DNA from: Drosophila miranda
Lineage: Eukaryota > Arthropoda > Insecta > Diptera > Drosophilidae
Assembly: GCF_003369915.1 (NCBI RefSeq)
Contig: NW_022881603.1
Coordinates: forward strand, 41,958,624-42,022,623
DNA: 64,000 nt
Direction: 5' to 3'
A model generated the notes under the pieces. The model saw nothing but the letters and a program-made list of their open reading frames with translations. It was not told the DNA's origin and searched no databases. A program made the position numbers and the translations under genes. Shown here one piece after another: positions 35,398-47,842 of this stretch (its first letter is position 1; every line of letters begins with the position of its first letter).

Positions 35398-35455
35398 CTC
35401 AACCTGATGTAGACATGGCCACTCCTCAGAATTCCTGAGCAGAAATTGGGGACCC

Positions 35456-38400
35456 TCAGTCCCCGTCTACGTCTGTGCCACGTGACACCAAATCGGCTGG
35501 GTTTTGCTCAGTAGGAACGTGCCGCCAAGTCACACCGCTTGACGATTCCTGGATTTCAGCAACCCTATTGGCCACAAACGTTGCGAGCGTGGCTGGATCC
35601 CTTTCCAGCCAGTACAAGGTGACTTGGGAGTCCGACCAAAAGTTCCCACTTTCGATCATGAACTTGTCCAGGAGCGGTTTTACTTGAGCCCATAAAGTGG
35701 ATAACAGGAGTGCTGCGCACAATTCGAGTCTTGGAATCGATTTCGTTTTGAGAGGAGCTACTCGAGACTTTGCGGTAAGAAGCTTAGACACGACATTTTT
35801 ACCATCACTGGTACGGATGTAAATGCAGCATCCGTACGCTTCACCTGATGCGTCTGCGAATCCGTGAATCTGAACGCTTTTATGCGTGGGAAGGCCAATG
35901 TAGCGAGGTATGGTTATCTTGTCTAATTCAAACAAATTTTGCTTGAAGTGGTTCCAACTCGTGTGCAAACTCATGGGAACCGACTCGTCCCAATCCAACT
36001 TTTGCCGCCACAATTGCTGCAGCAATATTTTTGCCCTCGTTATTAAGGGACATAATAACCCTAATGGGTCGAACAATCGGGACGCAACTGACAAAATGTT
36101 TCGCTTTGTAGGGGTCAATGAATCAAATGAGTCATCTAAATGATAATGGAACAAATCATTTTGCGGATTCCATCTAATTCCGAGCGTTTTAACAGACGAC
36201 GAAGGATCAAACTGCAGCGATTTCTCCTGGCCACTATCGGACAGCAGCTGGGGATGATTTGACGCCCACTTGGCCAACTTAAAACCCCCGGATTCTAAGA
36301 CCTCACACACTTCCAGCCGAATACGTTCTAAATCTTCCAGACTGTTTGCTCCAGTAAGCATATCATCGACGTAAAAGTCACTTTTTATGACTTGTGATGC
36401 AATAGGATGGGACTCAGCATAAACGTCTGCCAATTCAACGAGACAGCGGATGGCCAGAAATGGAGCTGAGGCTGTCCCATAAGTAACCGTATTCAGGCGA
36501 TACGTTTGAACATCTACATTTGCCTTATCCCTCCACAGAATCAATTGGAAATTTCGGTCTTCTTCGGCGACCTGAACTTGCCTATACATTTTGGAGATGT
36601 CAGCTGTGAGCGCAAAACGATTTAATCGAAATCGGGCAAGAGTTGCGTAAAGCTCCCTCTGAATAGTTGCACCCACCATCAAAGTCTCATTTAATGAGAT
36701 TGAAGTCGATGTTTTGCTCGATGCATCGAAAACGACGCGTAGCTTGGTGGTTTTACTATCAGGTCTCAGGACACATTGATGTGGAATGTAGTAATGGCGT
36801 CCTGGAGGAGTGTCTGGAAGCAATGACATGTGGCCAAGGACGAGATACTCTTTCATAAACTCCATATACAGATCATGCAAATACTGATCTCGTGAAAGTC
36901 TGCGTTCTAGGGGTAGAAAGCGGCGTTTTGCCGTCTCGAACGAGAAACCCAACACGGGATTTATTTTAAATGGCAGCCCCACTTCAAAACGACCCGATTC
37001 GAGCCTGCGTAAAGTCTGCTTAAAGTTTTGTTCGCAAGCCAATTGTTCAGCTGTATATACAGCCTTCGACTTCTCTGGGACCTGTTCCAATTCCCAAAAG
37101 CGCTCCACCAGAGAGTCGAGAGAACAATGATCGCTACCAACAGCGATATTGCATACAGCATCCTGTGCTGATGCCTTATATTTTCCTGATACAATCCATC
37201 CCAACAATGTTTTCTGGATTGATGGGAGATAAGAACACCCATTTAATTGGCCTACACACATTAACTCAAAAAAGGTTTCTGCCCCTATCAATAAGTCAAC
37301 CTTAGCAGGCTTGTAAAACTGCGGGTCTGCCATCTGCAGGTTTGCTGGTATCTTCCATTGGGCGAAATTGACAACATTATCGGGTTGGTATGTGGAAATC
37401 GACCTTAACACCCAAAAATCGGAATCAAAGTTGTGATCGTTGATACGAGATTGGACAGAAGTATGAATCTTGTGCTTTATGTCGGACGAGTTTTTTCCAA
37501 CAGTTGTGATATTAAGGCACGACTCATCACTGCGCAATCGTAAGCGCTGGGCTAGATCCTCGGATATAAAATTAATTTGGGAGCCGGAATCTAGAAGTGC
37601 CCGTGCATACTGAAATTGTCCGGACCGATCTTGCACCTTTACAACAGCGGTAGCAAGAATAACCTGGTCAGCACTAGCAACGTGACTAGAATAAGCTGTC
37701 TGAGGCTCAGACGATGACGAATGTTCTACTGGCACAGAACTAGGCCCATTTTGCTGTGGCTCAACCCCGTATCGATGAAGCAGAGTGTTATGGGGCTTAG
37801 AGCACACTCGACATTTTGCTGTCTTGCACCTCGTCACTGTATGACCTGGCCTCAAACAATTTATGCACAGTCGGAGTTGGTTGGTGATATCGAACCGTTG
37901 AAGAACAGGAAGAGCAATAAACGATTGACAATTGCTTATGGTATGATTCCCCGCGTGGCAATAGCTACATTTCGAATCAGCTCGCCTATCCGTCTTTTCA
38001 CATGAAAATGACGATTTAGTGGGTCCTTTACTTGTCTCTTGTTTAGTTTTACCCTTATTCCGAGTTGACTCTTCGGCAGCTAGATGCTGATAGCGCCGAT
38101 TCAGCTGGGCTGCGCACTCGGACCAAGACGGTAGTTTATCGTAATCCAGTTGCTCCTCGAACCGAGACTTCGTTGTGGGATCTACTTTAGACAGCGCTAT
38201 GTGAATTAGCATCGCGCTATTTATGTCTTTTTCACTTCCTAACGACTGCAGAGAAGAATATATGGCTGACACCGTGTCAATGAGGGACCGAAGGCATGAA
38301 GCAGAAGCTTTTGTTGTGCTGGGAATGTCAAACAACTGCGAAACAGTATCAGAAAAGATCAAATATTTTTTGTCGTAAACCTCCTTCAAACTATCAAGAG

Positions 38401-38989
38401 CCTTCTCATAATTGTCTGCAGAGATCTGAAACGCCTTCACTGTTCCCAATGCATCGTCAACGAGACACGACAGTAAGTGGTTGAATTTTTCCACATTTGA
38501 TAATATTGGGTCGTTATGCACCAAACTCTCGAAAAGGCTTATAAAGTTTTTAAATTCAGAATGTTTTCCACTAAACTTGGGGAGATTCATTTTAGGCAGA
38601 TGTGATGAATGACGCTGGCTACTCCTATCCCTCCTCTGTATTCGCTGAGTTTCGGGCTCTTTAAGTGCAGACATGTACAGAGCCTTTGTGGTAACACACA
38701 TATCCTCGACCGATGCTCGTAGATCGTTGTTGGGATTTAAACAATCCATGTCTGCCTGTATATCCATCAACTTTTCACAATAATTTTCGATCAGCTCGAG
38801 TCTGCATTTAATTTGAAGAGAGTCGAACGAAATAGTTTTTTCTTCAAAGGCCGTTCTCACACGCCTTAGATCGCCCATCACCCTATCGTGCCTTTGCATT
38901 GCTGTTGCTAACTTTTGCAGGACTTTTGGACCCCCTCCTTCTTTTGAACCTCCTTCCCTGGTAACAATTTCCCTTTCCTTTTCACTCAT
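35456..38989 (-). CDS. BEL/Pao Gag-protease-RT-RNase H polyprotein
   Basis: About 1177 codons from the ATG at 38989. In order: a helical Gag with the BEL-specific region (LPKFSGKHSEFKNFI), zinc knuckles (CSYCHAGNHTISNC and CINCLRPGHTVTRC), a retropepsin (LLDSGSQINFI), reverse transcriptase with VVFDASS and the YVDD box, then RNase H starting IHGFADAS. This is the standard BEL/Pao order. The frame stops at 35456, just before the integrase region. Confidence 0.88.
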   Translation of the reverse strand: MSEKEREIVTREGGSKEGGGPKVLQKLATAMQRHDRVMGDLRRVRTAFEEKTISFDSLQIKCRLELIENYCEKLMDIQADMDCLNPNNDLRASVEDMCVTTKALYMSALKEPETQRIQRRDRSSQRHSSHLPKMNLPKFSGKHSEFKNFISLFESLVHNDPILSNVEKFNHLLSCLVDDALGTVKAFQISADNYEKALDSLKEVYDKKYLIFSDTVSQLFDIPSTTKASASCLRSLIDTVSAIYSSLQSLGSEKDINSAMLIHIALSKVDPTTKSRFEEQLDYDKLPSWSECAAQLNRRYQHLAAEESTRNKGKTKQETSKGPTKSSFSCEKTDRRADSKCSYCHAGNHTISNCQSFIALPVLQRFDITNQLRLCINCLRPGHTVTRCKTAKCRVCSKPHNTLLHRYGVEPQQNGPSSVPVEHSSSSEPQTAYSSHVASADQVILATAVVKVQDRSGQFQYARALLDSGSQINFISEDLAQRLRLRSDESCLNITTVGKNSSDIKHKIHTSVQSRINDHNFDSDFWVLRSISTYQPDNVVNFAQWKIPANLQMADPQFYKPAKVDLLIGAETFFELMCVGQLNGCSYLPSIQKTLLGWIVSGKYKASAQDAVCNIAVGSDHCSLDSLVERFWELEQVPEKSKAVYTAEQLACEQNFKQTLRRLESGRFEVGLPFKINPVLGFSFETAKRRFLPLERRLSRDQYLHDLYMEFMKEYLVLGHMSLLPDTPPGRHYYIPHQCVLRPDSKTTKLRVVFDASSKTSTSISLNETLMVGATIQRELYATLARFRLNRFALTADISKMYRQVQVAEEDRNFQLILWRDKANVDVQTYRLNTVTYGTASAPFLAIRCLVELADVYAESHPIASQVIKSDFYVDDMLTGANSLEDLERIRLEVCEVLESGGFKLAKWASNHPQLLSDSGQEKSLQFDPSSSVKTLGIRWNPQNDLFHYHLDDSFDSLTPTKRNILSVASRLFDPLGLLCPLITRAKILLQQLWRQKLDWDESVPMSLHTSWNHFKQNLFELDKITIPRYIGLPTHKSVQIHGFADASGEAYGCCIYIRTSDGKNVVSKLLTAKSRVAPLKTKSIPRLELCAALLLSTLWAQVKPLLDKFMIESGNFWSDSQVTLYWLERDPATLATFVANRVAEIQESSSGVTWRHVPTEQNPADLVSRGTDVDGD

Positions 38990-39046
38990 TCTGGCGCTTT
39001 CTCTTACTTCAAGAGAGTCGGAAAGTAATGCACTGGGTTTAGACAA

Positions 39047-39764
39047 TGGTTAACCAAAATACTGTAGGGTATGCAAAAACTATGAAAGAACGCGAAATTT
39101 CCACAAAAAACTATGTATCGGCTTCAAAGGGTTAACGCAGCGAAACAAACACAAATTATGCTGCCAATGCACACAACCAAACGCAGCCAAATTATGCACA
39201 ATTTGGCGCAACGATAGCGTTACCGAAGTAAAGGCAGCACCAATAAGCGGTACTTCGCAAAAGAGAATTGAAAACAGCGGCAATGACCGGAGCGTCTGAT
39301 TAGCAAGTACCGTAAACCCTCATCAATTTGCACTTTTCTTCAATCCACCAATATTCCGCATAGAATAAATATTTTATGTTGCTGGCTGTTCACTTTGGTT
39401 TATTTTATTACTTTGTGTTTTATTTAATTGGTATTCCAATTCAACGAGGTGCCAATGAAATTGAGATCAGTGGCCAAATAGAGAAACACAGCGCACAAAA
39501 TGGTGGCTTGGTTCTAGAACTCAATTTTTTTCGCACTAAATACCTGAGAATTCGGCATAGATTAGCCGAACACTTTCCTTTTTTGTTGAGTAAAGATGAA
39601 TCCAATTTGTCGCACAAAACCAGCCAGCTAGAGCTCTATTCGCAACAGAACAAAAAAAAAACCAATGACTTGTGCCGAGACAACGAAGATGCACTGTAGG
39701 TCACTGGTTTGTCGTGCGAATTTCCACGAAATGCTGGATGCCGATGTCCCTGCTGGGGCGCCAA
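39047..39764 (-). other. BEL/Pao 5' untranslated leader
   Basis: Lies between the 5' LTR and the Gag-Pol frame. The primer-binding-site-like TGGCGCC at about 39757-39763 adjoins the LTR. No frame of interest. Confidence 0.6.
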
Positions 39765-40066
39765 TGAAAATTCGGAAGACTTTTTCCAAAAAAACAAACG
39801 TGATGATGACTCCGGTCCAGCGGGCTCTAGTTTCGGTTTTACCTTAAATTGTCAGGTAATGCATGACTAAAAAAAACAAGTGCTCGACTTCAAAGCATTT
39901 ATTGGACTGGTCGCAGCCAGAGATAGCAAAAAACTCCCCGACTCCACCGTCGAGCCGATCTTGAATGCGCAGAGAGCAGTACAAGAGCGCGGCGTGTGAG
40001 AGCAAAAGCTCTGCTCACAACATCGCACACGCTACGATAGAGTAATTACGATCGTCTGCTGCAACA
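39765..40066 (-). repeat. 5' LTR of the BEL/Pao element (complete)
   Basis: 302 bp, minus strand TG...CA bounded (TGTTGCAG at the start, TTTTCA at the end). Confidence 0.85.
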
Positions 40067-40100
40067 AAGGGTATGCGGAGCATGGACTATAGATGTCACT

Positions 40101-40543
40101 ATTTATATATAGATATATATATTATCCTTTTCTTCAATATGTGTATACATATACTTTTTATGGATTTCGTTTCTGCCGCTTAACATCGATAGGTATGCTC
40201 CGTTTGTCAGCGCAGCTAAATATTATCATATGTTATGTGGTTTATGCCATGTAGGTATTAACTTGAACAATTTCCGATTGGATTGACGGTTAACATACAA
40301 TAGCGTTACTTGCTCTATTTATTATCATTAGATCGCTTGTCTAGCTTTGTTTCCATTTATCGTCAACGTTCGAGATGTGTTTTTCGTTTTTCTTTCGATA
40401 CAACAGTTTGACCTTTTGGCTTGAATTAGTGCATTAGGCATACATAGGTGCGAGACAGGCTCTGTCTTAGTAGATGACATACACATAGATCAGATATGCT
40501 TCATGGATAGAAGAAGAGTGTGCGTGGGGAGCGTGGACAAATA
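40101..40543. other. Spacer between the transposon nest and dymeclin
   Basis: AT-rich. It probably holds the dymeclin 3' UTR. No other feature seen. Confidence 0.4.
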
Positions 40544-42916
40544 TTAGCAGGCAATGTCCGTGGTGACGGTCTTTATGCTCTCCGAGCTGAAGTGCACGCA
40601 GCCATACTTGCAGACCAGCGTCCAGACATATGGAATGAAGAACTCCTCGGGTGCATCCTCCTCAACGTACTTAAACTTAAGATCAGGAAACTTCTGCAAT
40701 AATAAGCGATAAAAACTCATGAGGCACATATCTCTCTCATTGGCTTAAAGGCTCACTTACCCTCAGCCGATCGCTGGACCATTGGCTGGCACCTTTCGAT
40801 ATCACCTCGAGCACCTCATTGACCCCCAGTTCGCCGCGCTGCTCTTGCACGCGCTGCAAACGAGATGAGAAGAAGCCCACCACCTGAAAAGGGAAAGGGA
40901 TAAATCATTTTAATTGAATATGTTTTTAAAGAGTATAACTAACCATGTCGATATTCTGGACGACATCCTGGAAAGCGTGTTGACTGCGGAAGCCCTCAAA
41001 GACACTGCGCTTGTACAGCAGCGTGTAGACCAGGTTTGGACAATACACAAGCTGATTTGTAAGGCAGGAGTTGAGGATTTCCAATACCATGCGCAGCACC
41101 TCCTCCAGTACGCTCAGGTCTTGAAGCATATCCTCGGCCGTAGTGACGACATTAACAAACACGGCGCTGTCGGCTGGCTCCTTGAGCTGGGCATCCAGCC
41201 GCGTGTGCTTCCGTGCCAGCGTCTCGAACAGCGAGACCAAGCGTTGCGCCACATATGGATGGAGGGCGCGGAAGTGTCCGGACATGTTGGCTAGAGCTGC
41301 CAGGCAATTGGTGTGCAAGTACTTGTCGCGCATCTTCAGCATGTTGTACTGTATGGTGCGGATGACGATCAGGATGAGAATGCCGCCTAGCGATATCTCC
41401 GATATGCTGCGCTCCGTGTACCACGTGATATTCTTCAGCATCTGGAAACAGTATGGAAATAGCACGCGGATAAGATGGGATGGGAGGAGAACATGTGACA
41501 GGTACAACATACAATTGTGTGCACGTTCTTATTGAAGCCCTCGTCTTCGCTCAGAATGAGGAGTACAATCAGTGACATGTATATGTGATGGGAGTTGCTG
41601 TCGGGGGCATTGTACAGAGTCTGCAGAATGGGGATGACCAACTGTTCCAGGTCTTGCTGCTGCATGACGAACCTGTAGAAGCGCTCATTCCGATGGAGCA
41701 GCAGATAGAGCAGCAGCGTGGCCTGGTCAATGGTGACAATGCGGCAAAGTGTCTCGTACACGGCCGAGAAGTCAATCTGGAAGGACACCGTTCCCTGCTT
41801 GGGCGAATCCTTGGAGTCGGCGCAGCCAAAGAGACTGGCGCGATAGGCATTCTCCTGGTCCGTGCAGTGGTTTGTCAGTATAAGGATGAGCAGTAGACTC
41901 TGGTTGGCCAGCGGATAGTGGGTGCGAAATTGCTGCAAGAGCTCTCCGCCAACGGCGTTGCTTGTCTTCAGCACATCCTGCTGCTTGCGGAACGTGAAGA
42001 TGGATAGCAGCGATTCAGCGATGCCGAAGACGATGGAGCCTGCTGAGCTGGAGCCGAACATGGTATGCGGCACCTCCACCATGCGCGCCACAAAGTGCAG
42101 CAGGGCCGACATCAGCACGTTGGCGTGCTGGCACTTGAAGACCGTGCGAAAGACTATCGATTTCTCCGTGGGCTGCTGCGCAAACAGATGCACCGACAGC
42201 AGCGTGATAAGCATATTGACGGCCTCCAGGTGCAAGTGGTAGGTGAACTCCTTGACGGGTATCACTACGATCAGGTTCACCAAGGCATCAATAAAGGTCT
42301 CGAACTTGGCGCCGTCCACGAAGACAGGTGCTGATGCGGCGGCAGCCGCTGCCTGCTCTGTGGCCTCGATGGCAATGGTGGCACTCTCCGCTGGCGTCTG
42401 TTGCTGCAGCTCAAAAAGCTGCACAAGCTCTGCGCTGGGCAGCGCCTCGAAGTGCTGCAGCAGCTGGAACTCGGAGCCCGTTTCATTGATGTACTTGACC
42501 AAGGTGCGAATGATGAAGAGGGCATTGAAGGTCTGCCACGCATGCATGTTGCTCTCTTGGTCAGACAGCGACAGCAGCTCGCTGGTCTTTTCCAGGAACA
42601 CAGTGACCAGGGAGCCGAAGTTGCCAGTCTTCAGATTATTACCGATGAACGACTTACATAGCGTCTCCAGCCGGCTGTCCAGGTTTAGCTGGTCCTGGCT
42701 GAAAAAAACGAAGAAACGTTAACCAGACCACTTGATGACGTTTACACACTTCCAGCACCCGCCCAGTACGCACCTGTTCTCCGGCAACACAATGTTGTAG
42801 TTAAAAAGTCCGTTCCAGAAGGCCTCGTCATCGTGTGCAATGTGGTGTCGCCCAACGAACCGCTGCAGCCACTCGTTGGACCCCAGGTCCGCCGTCCGGC
42901 TGACGTTGATACCCAT
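40544..42916 (-). CDS. CG8230: Dymeclin (Golgi-associated DYM protein)
   Basis: Five exons: 42916-42774, 42698-41513, 41441-40944, 40883-40761 and 40693-40544; 699 residues, matching the family length. All junctions are GT/AG and in phase. The ATG at 42916 opens MGINVSRT, which fits an N-myristoylation signal, as in other dymeclins; the GTG upstream is not needed. Family blocks are present: [13 protein letters not shown] at the N-terminus, then [17 protein letters not shown] text ([16 protein letters not shown]), [16 protein letters not shown] and NSCLTNQL, and the C-terminal [10 protein letters not shown]. Dymeclin is a peripheral Golgi protein needed for secretory traffic (family knowledge). 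No lesions. The CG number is from memory. Tom7 lies 12.5 kb away; I recall these two as neighbours in D. melanogaster. Confidence 0.93.
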
Positions 42917-43228
42917 TCTTCTCTGTCGTACCACCTGTGCCTGTCGCCACTAGCGAAAAACAATCAATCTGTGTGCTCCGTTGTTCCCCGGGGAGGCGTC
43001 TACTGCATTTGATTTAGCTGGCCAGTGGCTTGGCCGTTTCCAGTTAACCAAATATAATAACAATTGTCGACTGATGACACGGGCACGTCACCCATTTGTG
43101 GAATGGTTTTTTATGGTTTTTTTCATATGGTTTTGACGTTGCCGCACCGTTGCCCAACACTGCTCGCCCGCACAGCTGACGTTACTGGAGCCCAAAAGAG
43201 TGCAATAGAAAATATAAAAATATAAAAT
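42917..43228. other. Dymeclin upstream region
   Basis: About 310 bp between the dymeclin ATG and the LINE target duplication. It should hold the dymeclin promoter and 5' UTR. No TATA box is evident. Confidence 0.4.
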
Positions 43229-43241
43229 ATAAATAGAAATA
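43229..43241. repeat. Target-site duplication of the jockey-like LINE, 3' side
   Basis: ATAAATAGAAATA, immediately before the poly(T) tract; identical to 48156-48168. Confidence 0.85.
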
Positions 43242-43438
43242 TTTTTTTTTTTTTTCATGTGGAAAATTTGTATTATATTGTAAACAAGTTTACTGCTACC
43301 TTTCGTGGCAACTTAATCTAGTTTTACATTTAAGGGGAAAAACAATTGATCACAGGAGATACATACTTAAACTTAATGTTACATATATGGAGTAGGTACA
43401 TACATTATTTACAATATTTACAAAAAGTTAATGAGATG

Positions 43439-46165
43439 TTATAGGATGGATCTAGTAGGGAGATCCAGTGGATGACTCCTTTTGAGTCTTTTTTTCCTTG
43501 GCGGGTTAATTAGACGTCTGGCTAGCGCATTAGGGTGACCACCAAGTCGTTGCAAGTACCTTGCTGCATGTAATTGTATAACATCGCCCACTTTGGGAAC
43601 CTTTAGGTCCCTCTCGATGTCGCTGTTTCGTATGTACCATGGAGCATTGCATATTCGTCGTAGAATTTTTGACTGAGCAACTCTAATTTTATTTAAGTTG
43701 GTTTTTGACGCGATGCCGTAAACTTGAAGTTCGTATTTCCATATGGGGCTGAGGATGGACTTGTATATCGTGACTTTGCTGTACAGCGATAGCTTATTTC
43801 TTGGTGCAAGTAGCCACGCCATCTTTCCCGCTTTCGCCATCACAGACTGTCGAACCATGGTAGTATGGGTTTTGAAATTTAGTGACCTGTCGAGTACAAC
43901 ACCCAGGTATTTGTACGAGCTCTTGTGCGTAGGTAAGTGTGGAGCCCAGCATATTAATGCCTCCGCAAGAAAGTGTTCTCGTAGCAAAAGTAACATTAGC
44001 ACATTTGCTGCTGTTGATGCCTATGTTCCATTTCTGAGCCCAGACCTCAAAGCTGCTCACATATTGTTGCAGAGCATCCGTAGCTAGATTTATGCTTGCA
44101 CTTCTGGTCAGCACTGCAGTGTCATCCGCGTAGGTTGCTATCAACACATCGTCCTCGTCCAACCCAGTTATTACCCTTGAAGAAGGCATATCGGCTGTAT
44201 ATAGGGTATATAACGTTGGTCCAAGAACGCTGCCTTGTGGGACGCCTGCACAGATTGGGCGCTTCGATGATTTTGCTCCATTTACAACAACTCTAAAACT
44301 TCTGTCCATTAGAAAGCTACTCACCAGCTGGAATAGCTGCGGCGGCAATATGTTTCTCAGCTTAAAGAGGAGGCCATCATGCCACACCCTGTCAAACGCT
44401 TGTTGAATGTCCATAAACACAGCTACCGAATACATTTTTTGCTCCATTGCATCAAGCGCGAAGTTGACCACTCGATGAAGTTGTTCTGGCGTGCCGTGAC
44501 CTTGTCTAAATCCAAACTGCCACTTTGGAATTCTTTGCTTTACAGGTTCAAGCTGCATGATGCGGTTCAGTATCATTTTTTCCGCCATCTTCCCTAGCGC
44601 TGAGAGCAGGCTAATTGGTCTGTAGCCATCGACTTCTGTGTGTTGTTTTTCTGGCTTAGGTACCATGGAGATTAGCGCTATCTTCCAGCAGGTAGGAAAG
44701 TGTCCTATCCTAAGAATGCTGTTGAGGAGCAGCACTAAAAATAGCAGGGCTTTTTTAGGCAGTAGTTTTAAAGTCCTGTTGTGCAGCAGGTCCTCACCAG
44801 GGGATTTTTTGGCCTTCAGCTTCTTAATTTGCTGCACCACCTCTTGAAATGTGACTGGGCTTGCTGGCAAGGACATTTGAAATGGCATTTCCAATTGTAG
44901 CTCGACGGCCCTTCGTGTAACAGCAGACGTAAGATTAAATGGCTTAAATCTTTGCTCTAAACTGTCTGCGAAGATATCAGCCTTTTGCTGACTGGAGTAG
45001 CACCAACCGCCTGGTGGATTTTTAATTGGCGATTTAGGCATGACTACTCTTTTAAATCGGCTTGTAAGCTTCCAGAGAGTATAGTTGAAAGATGCATCGG
45101 GGCCAGCTTTTTCTAAAATGTTATCAATGCTCGTCTGCTTGACTTTTGCAAGAACCTTTTGCAAACGGTTTGATAGTCTCAAGTAGATTTGATGAACTCG
45201 AGTATCACCCGTTCTCGCATACTCTCTTCTTACTCTTCTTTTCAGGCGCAGGAGTGCTACGGCACTTGGGGAAGAGTATCTTGTCGTCGTTGGCTTGGTG
45301 AACATTGGTTTACAGGCGCAGCAGAAGATGCAGCCAATATTACGTTTCTCATAAATATCGAGATTGCATCTTCTATATCATCGGGACTTTTTATTTCCGT
45401 GTTGAGGTTGATCCTACTATCTAGTTCGGCTTGAAATACTTCAACGCAAGAGCCTCGAGGGAGAATTTGTTGCTTCATAGTTTTGATTTGAGGAGAATGA
45501 TGCACTGATGCTACAATTGGCAGGTGATCCGAGGAGAGTTCATATTTAATTTCGACTGACAGCTTGTTTTGCGCAATCCCGTTGACAATGAAAAAGTCGA
45601 GAGCAGAAGGTGTAAGGCGAGGGTTGTATGAGAAGAAAGTTGCCTCGCCAGTGGCAAGGATTTCGCATGTGCTACTGACGATGGCCTCTTGCAATCGCTT
45701 CCCTCGACAGCATGATCTGACGATACCCCACCATGGGTGCTTTGCGTTAAAGTCACCGCCTGCGATGAATCTGTTCCCCAGGCTAAGAAAAAGTTGCTCA
45801 AAATCAGTTGTACTCCAAGGTTGGTTGGGTGGCAGGTATATTGAGGAGATCTTGATGCATCCAACATTAGTCGGCACACTCACGCTGGCAACTTGTATGT
45901 TTATCCTGGACGTAGGTTCGTTCTGAGTATGGGCAATGGACGATCGTATGAACAGAGCAGAGCCACTTTTCGATGTTCCACTGGGATGATCAGCGTAATA
46001 TTGATCGTATCCTGGTACGAATGCTCTCCGACCAGGGCGCATATGTGTCTCTGTTATCAACATTACATCGATTTTATTAGCATTAAGGAAAAGTCTAAGT
46101 TCTTCAATGTTCTTGACTAGCCCTCGTGCATTCCATAATCCGATTTTTAATTGAAGCTTGTTCAT
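43439..46165 (-). pseudogene. LINE ORF2: endonuclease and reverse transcriptase, broken
   Basis: The endonuclease frame (46165-45257) shows the APE-type motifs LWNARGL, ITETHM, GGDFNAKHPWWG and SSDHLPI. It breaks near 45300 into the RT frame (45305-43794) with GYRPISLL, FRQGHGT, AGVPQGSVLGP and YADDTAVL. A second break near 43970 leads to the C-terminal frame (44002-43439) with YLGVVLDR. Each break is a simple phase change. Confidence 0.85.
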
Positions 46166-47842
46166 TTTGAAATAAGCTTCTGTACCAGGTCGCGGAAGGC
46201 TTTGTTTCCCTCCATCGTATCCTGTATTAGTTTGAACATTTGATCCATTCTATTATTAAGGTCGTTTATAGCTTTTTCTAATATTTTGAACTTGCTACTA
46301 AAATGTTGATCTTCAGCACCATTAAACAACCGGGAGCTGTCATGTAATGTGTTCACGTTAATATTTTTCTCTGCACGCGGTCTTGTTATGTCTGCATAGG
46401 AGAACCCACTCCTCACATTGGCATTTGAGATGACTTGCGATCCGACTGGGTGATTTTTTTTTTTTATTTTTGCTACTGGCAGGCATTTCATCTTCTGGTA
46501 GTCTGGCTATCGGCTTAAGCTTCTTGCTCAGTTCAATTCGGACTGAACAACTTTTATAGCTAGATAGGTGATCTTGCACAAATGGATTTGTTACTAAGAC
46601 TTAGTTCGCACGATTTTGATCCAGTATAGTGGTCGCCAGAGCATTTTCCACAGACTGGCTTTTTAAGGCAGTAGTTTCGCGTATGTCCAAAATCTTGGCA
46701 TCTAAAGCACTGCACCAATTCTTTACTGTGCTTTGCCTTAATTACTGTTACTCTGTGCCTTCCAATTTGAGTAATCTTAAGTGCCTCTGCAATATTTGGT
46801 GTTTTCTTTAGGTTCACGTAGAACATACTCTGTCTTGTTTTTAAGTTATTTATTTCATGATCATCCTCTTCATTTACTTCAATATTACGCCAGTTTGGCT
46901 TCCTGGGGCAGTGATGGTTATGACTGTGAAACCCTTGTCGGTGAACGTGTGCTCAATTAAGTGTTTTGGTACATTTGGATGGATATCTCGAATAATCAAT
47001 CTGTACGGCGTATCCTCTCTCAACTGATGGTGCCAGAATTCACAGTTTTGCTTTGTCAGCATATCAATAACTGTTCGAAAAGCTTGGGAATTTTTTGCAT
47101 ATAAACGCTAAACTCCAAATCTGGATGTGCGAATGTCATACTCATCAGCTGGAATTACAGAATTGAGGGCATCTTCGAGTTTGTCCATTTTATTCACTTG
47201 CGGCACGCAAATAGCTGGAGGCTTAGGCACTATGCTTGGCTGCTGCTCATTGCTAGCTTCGTTTGCTACTAGCCCATGTTGCTCTTCTTCGTCCAGTTCC
47301 ATGACAGATTCAGCTTCTTCAGATAGCGCTGCATAGGGATTATTTAGAAGTGCTACTGAAGGGGTAGTAACAGGTGTACAATTTTGGCGGCCCTTGAATG
47401 GGTGATTTTTTGGAATAGCTGGGTGTGTATTTTTTTGAATTGTTTTTGAGACTTTATCAGCTCTTTTTTGCTTTTTACTAATAGAGACCATCGGCATCTG
47501 AAAGGTACAATCTTTTCCTTGGGATACTTTTTTGGCTAAGCTTGAAGTAGACGCCTCAGCTCTCGAGATGCTCGGTACTGAACATATGCTGCCAGTTACG
47601 GTATTTGCCATTGAGTAATTCGCTGGACATTTCCCTGTTGAAAAAGATAGTGTGCTCGTGGTAATAGTGCTTGTAGTCGTTGCGATCAAGCTACTATTGT
47701 AGTTAGGCGTTCCAATTGCCTTATATAGGTCTTTAGCCAAGCTGGCACGCAATTCTGCAGGTGCACCAGCTATTTTCCTCATCTTATCAGTCGCTGAAAG
47801 CTTATCACTAAGCTGGGAATGATCAGGTGAGTCTACGTCCAT
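46162..47842 (-). pseudogene. LINE ORF1: Gag-like protein, broken
   Basis: The N-terminal part runs from the ATG at 47842 to a TAG at 47110-47108, and the same frame continues beyond it. Phase changes follow near 46910, 46570 and 46450. CCHC knuckles are visible at about 46640-46720 (CFRCQDFGHTRNYC and CGKCSGDHYTGSKSC). Confidence 0.8.

Larger units (their letters stand above)
33494..40066 (-). mobile_element. BEL/Pao-type LTR retrotransposon, nested in the LTR above
   Basis: About 6.6 kb, same orientation as its host. LTRs are at 39765-40066 (5') and 33494-33788 (3'). Just inside the 5' LTR the minus strand reads TGGCGCCCCAGCAGGG, the likely primer-binding site. A long Gag-Pol frame is followed by an integrase frame. 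The LTRs are about 98% alike by eye, so it is younger than its host. The outer edge of the 3' LTR lacks TGAAAATT, and no target duplication remains on that side: a small deletion removed both. Confidence 0.88.
25379..40100 (-). mobile_element. Env-bearing Ty3/gypsy-type LTR retrotransposon, interrupted by two other elements
   Basis: Reading leftwards: 5' LTR (40100-40067 plus 33493-32840), gag (32633-31689), pol (to 27485), env (27624-26101), polypurine tract (26081-26074), 3' LTR (26073-25379). The LTR begins AGTGACAT and ends AATT, the pattern of the 17.6/297 group of insect errantivirus-like elements (established knowledge). A BEL/Pao element sits in the 5' LTR and dispersed repeat D in the protease region. 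pol and env each occupy more than one frame, so this copy is defective. Flanks are AT-rich (ATAT on the left, ATTT on the right), close to but not an exact 4-bp target duplication. Confidence 0.88.
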
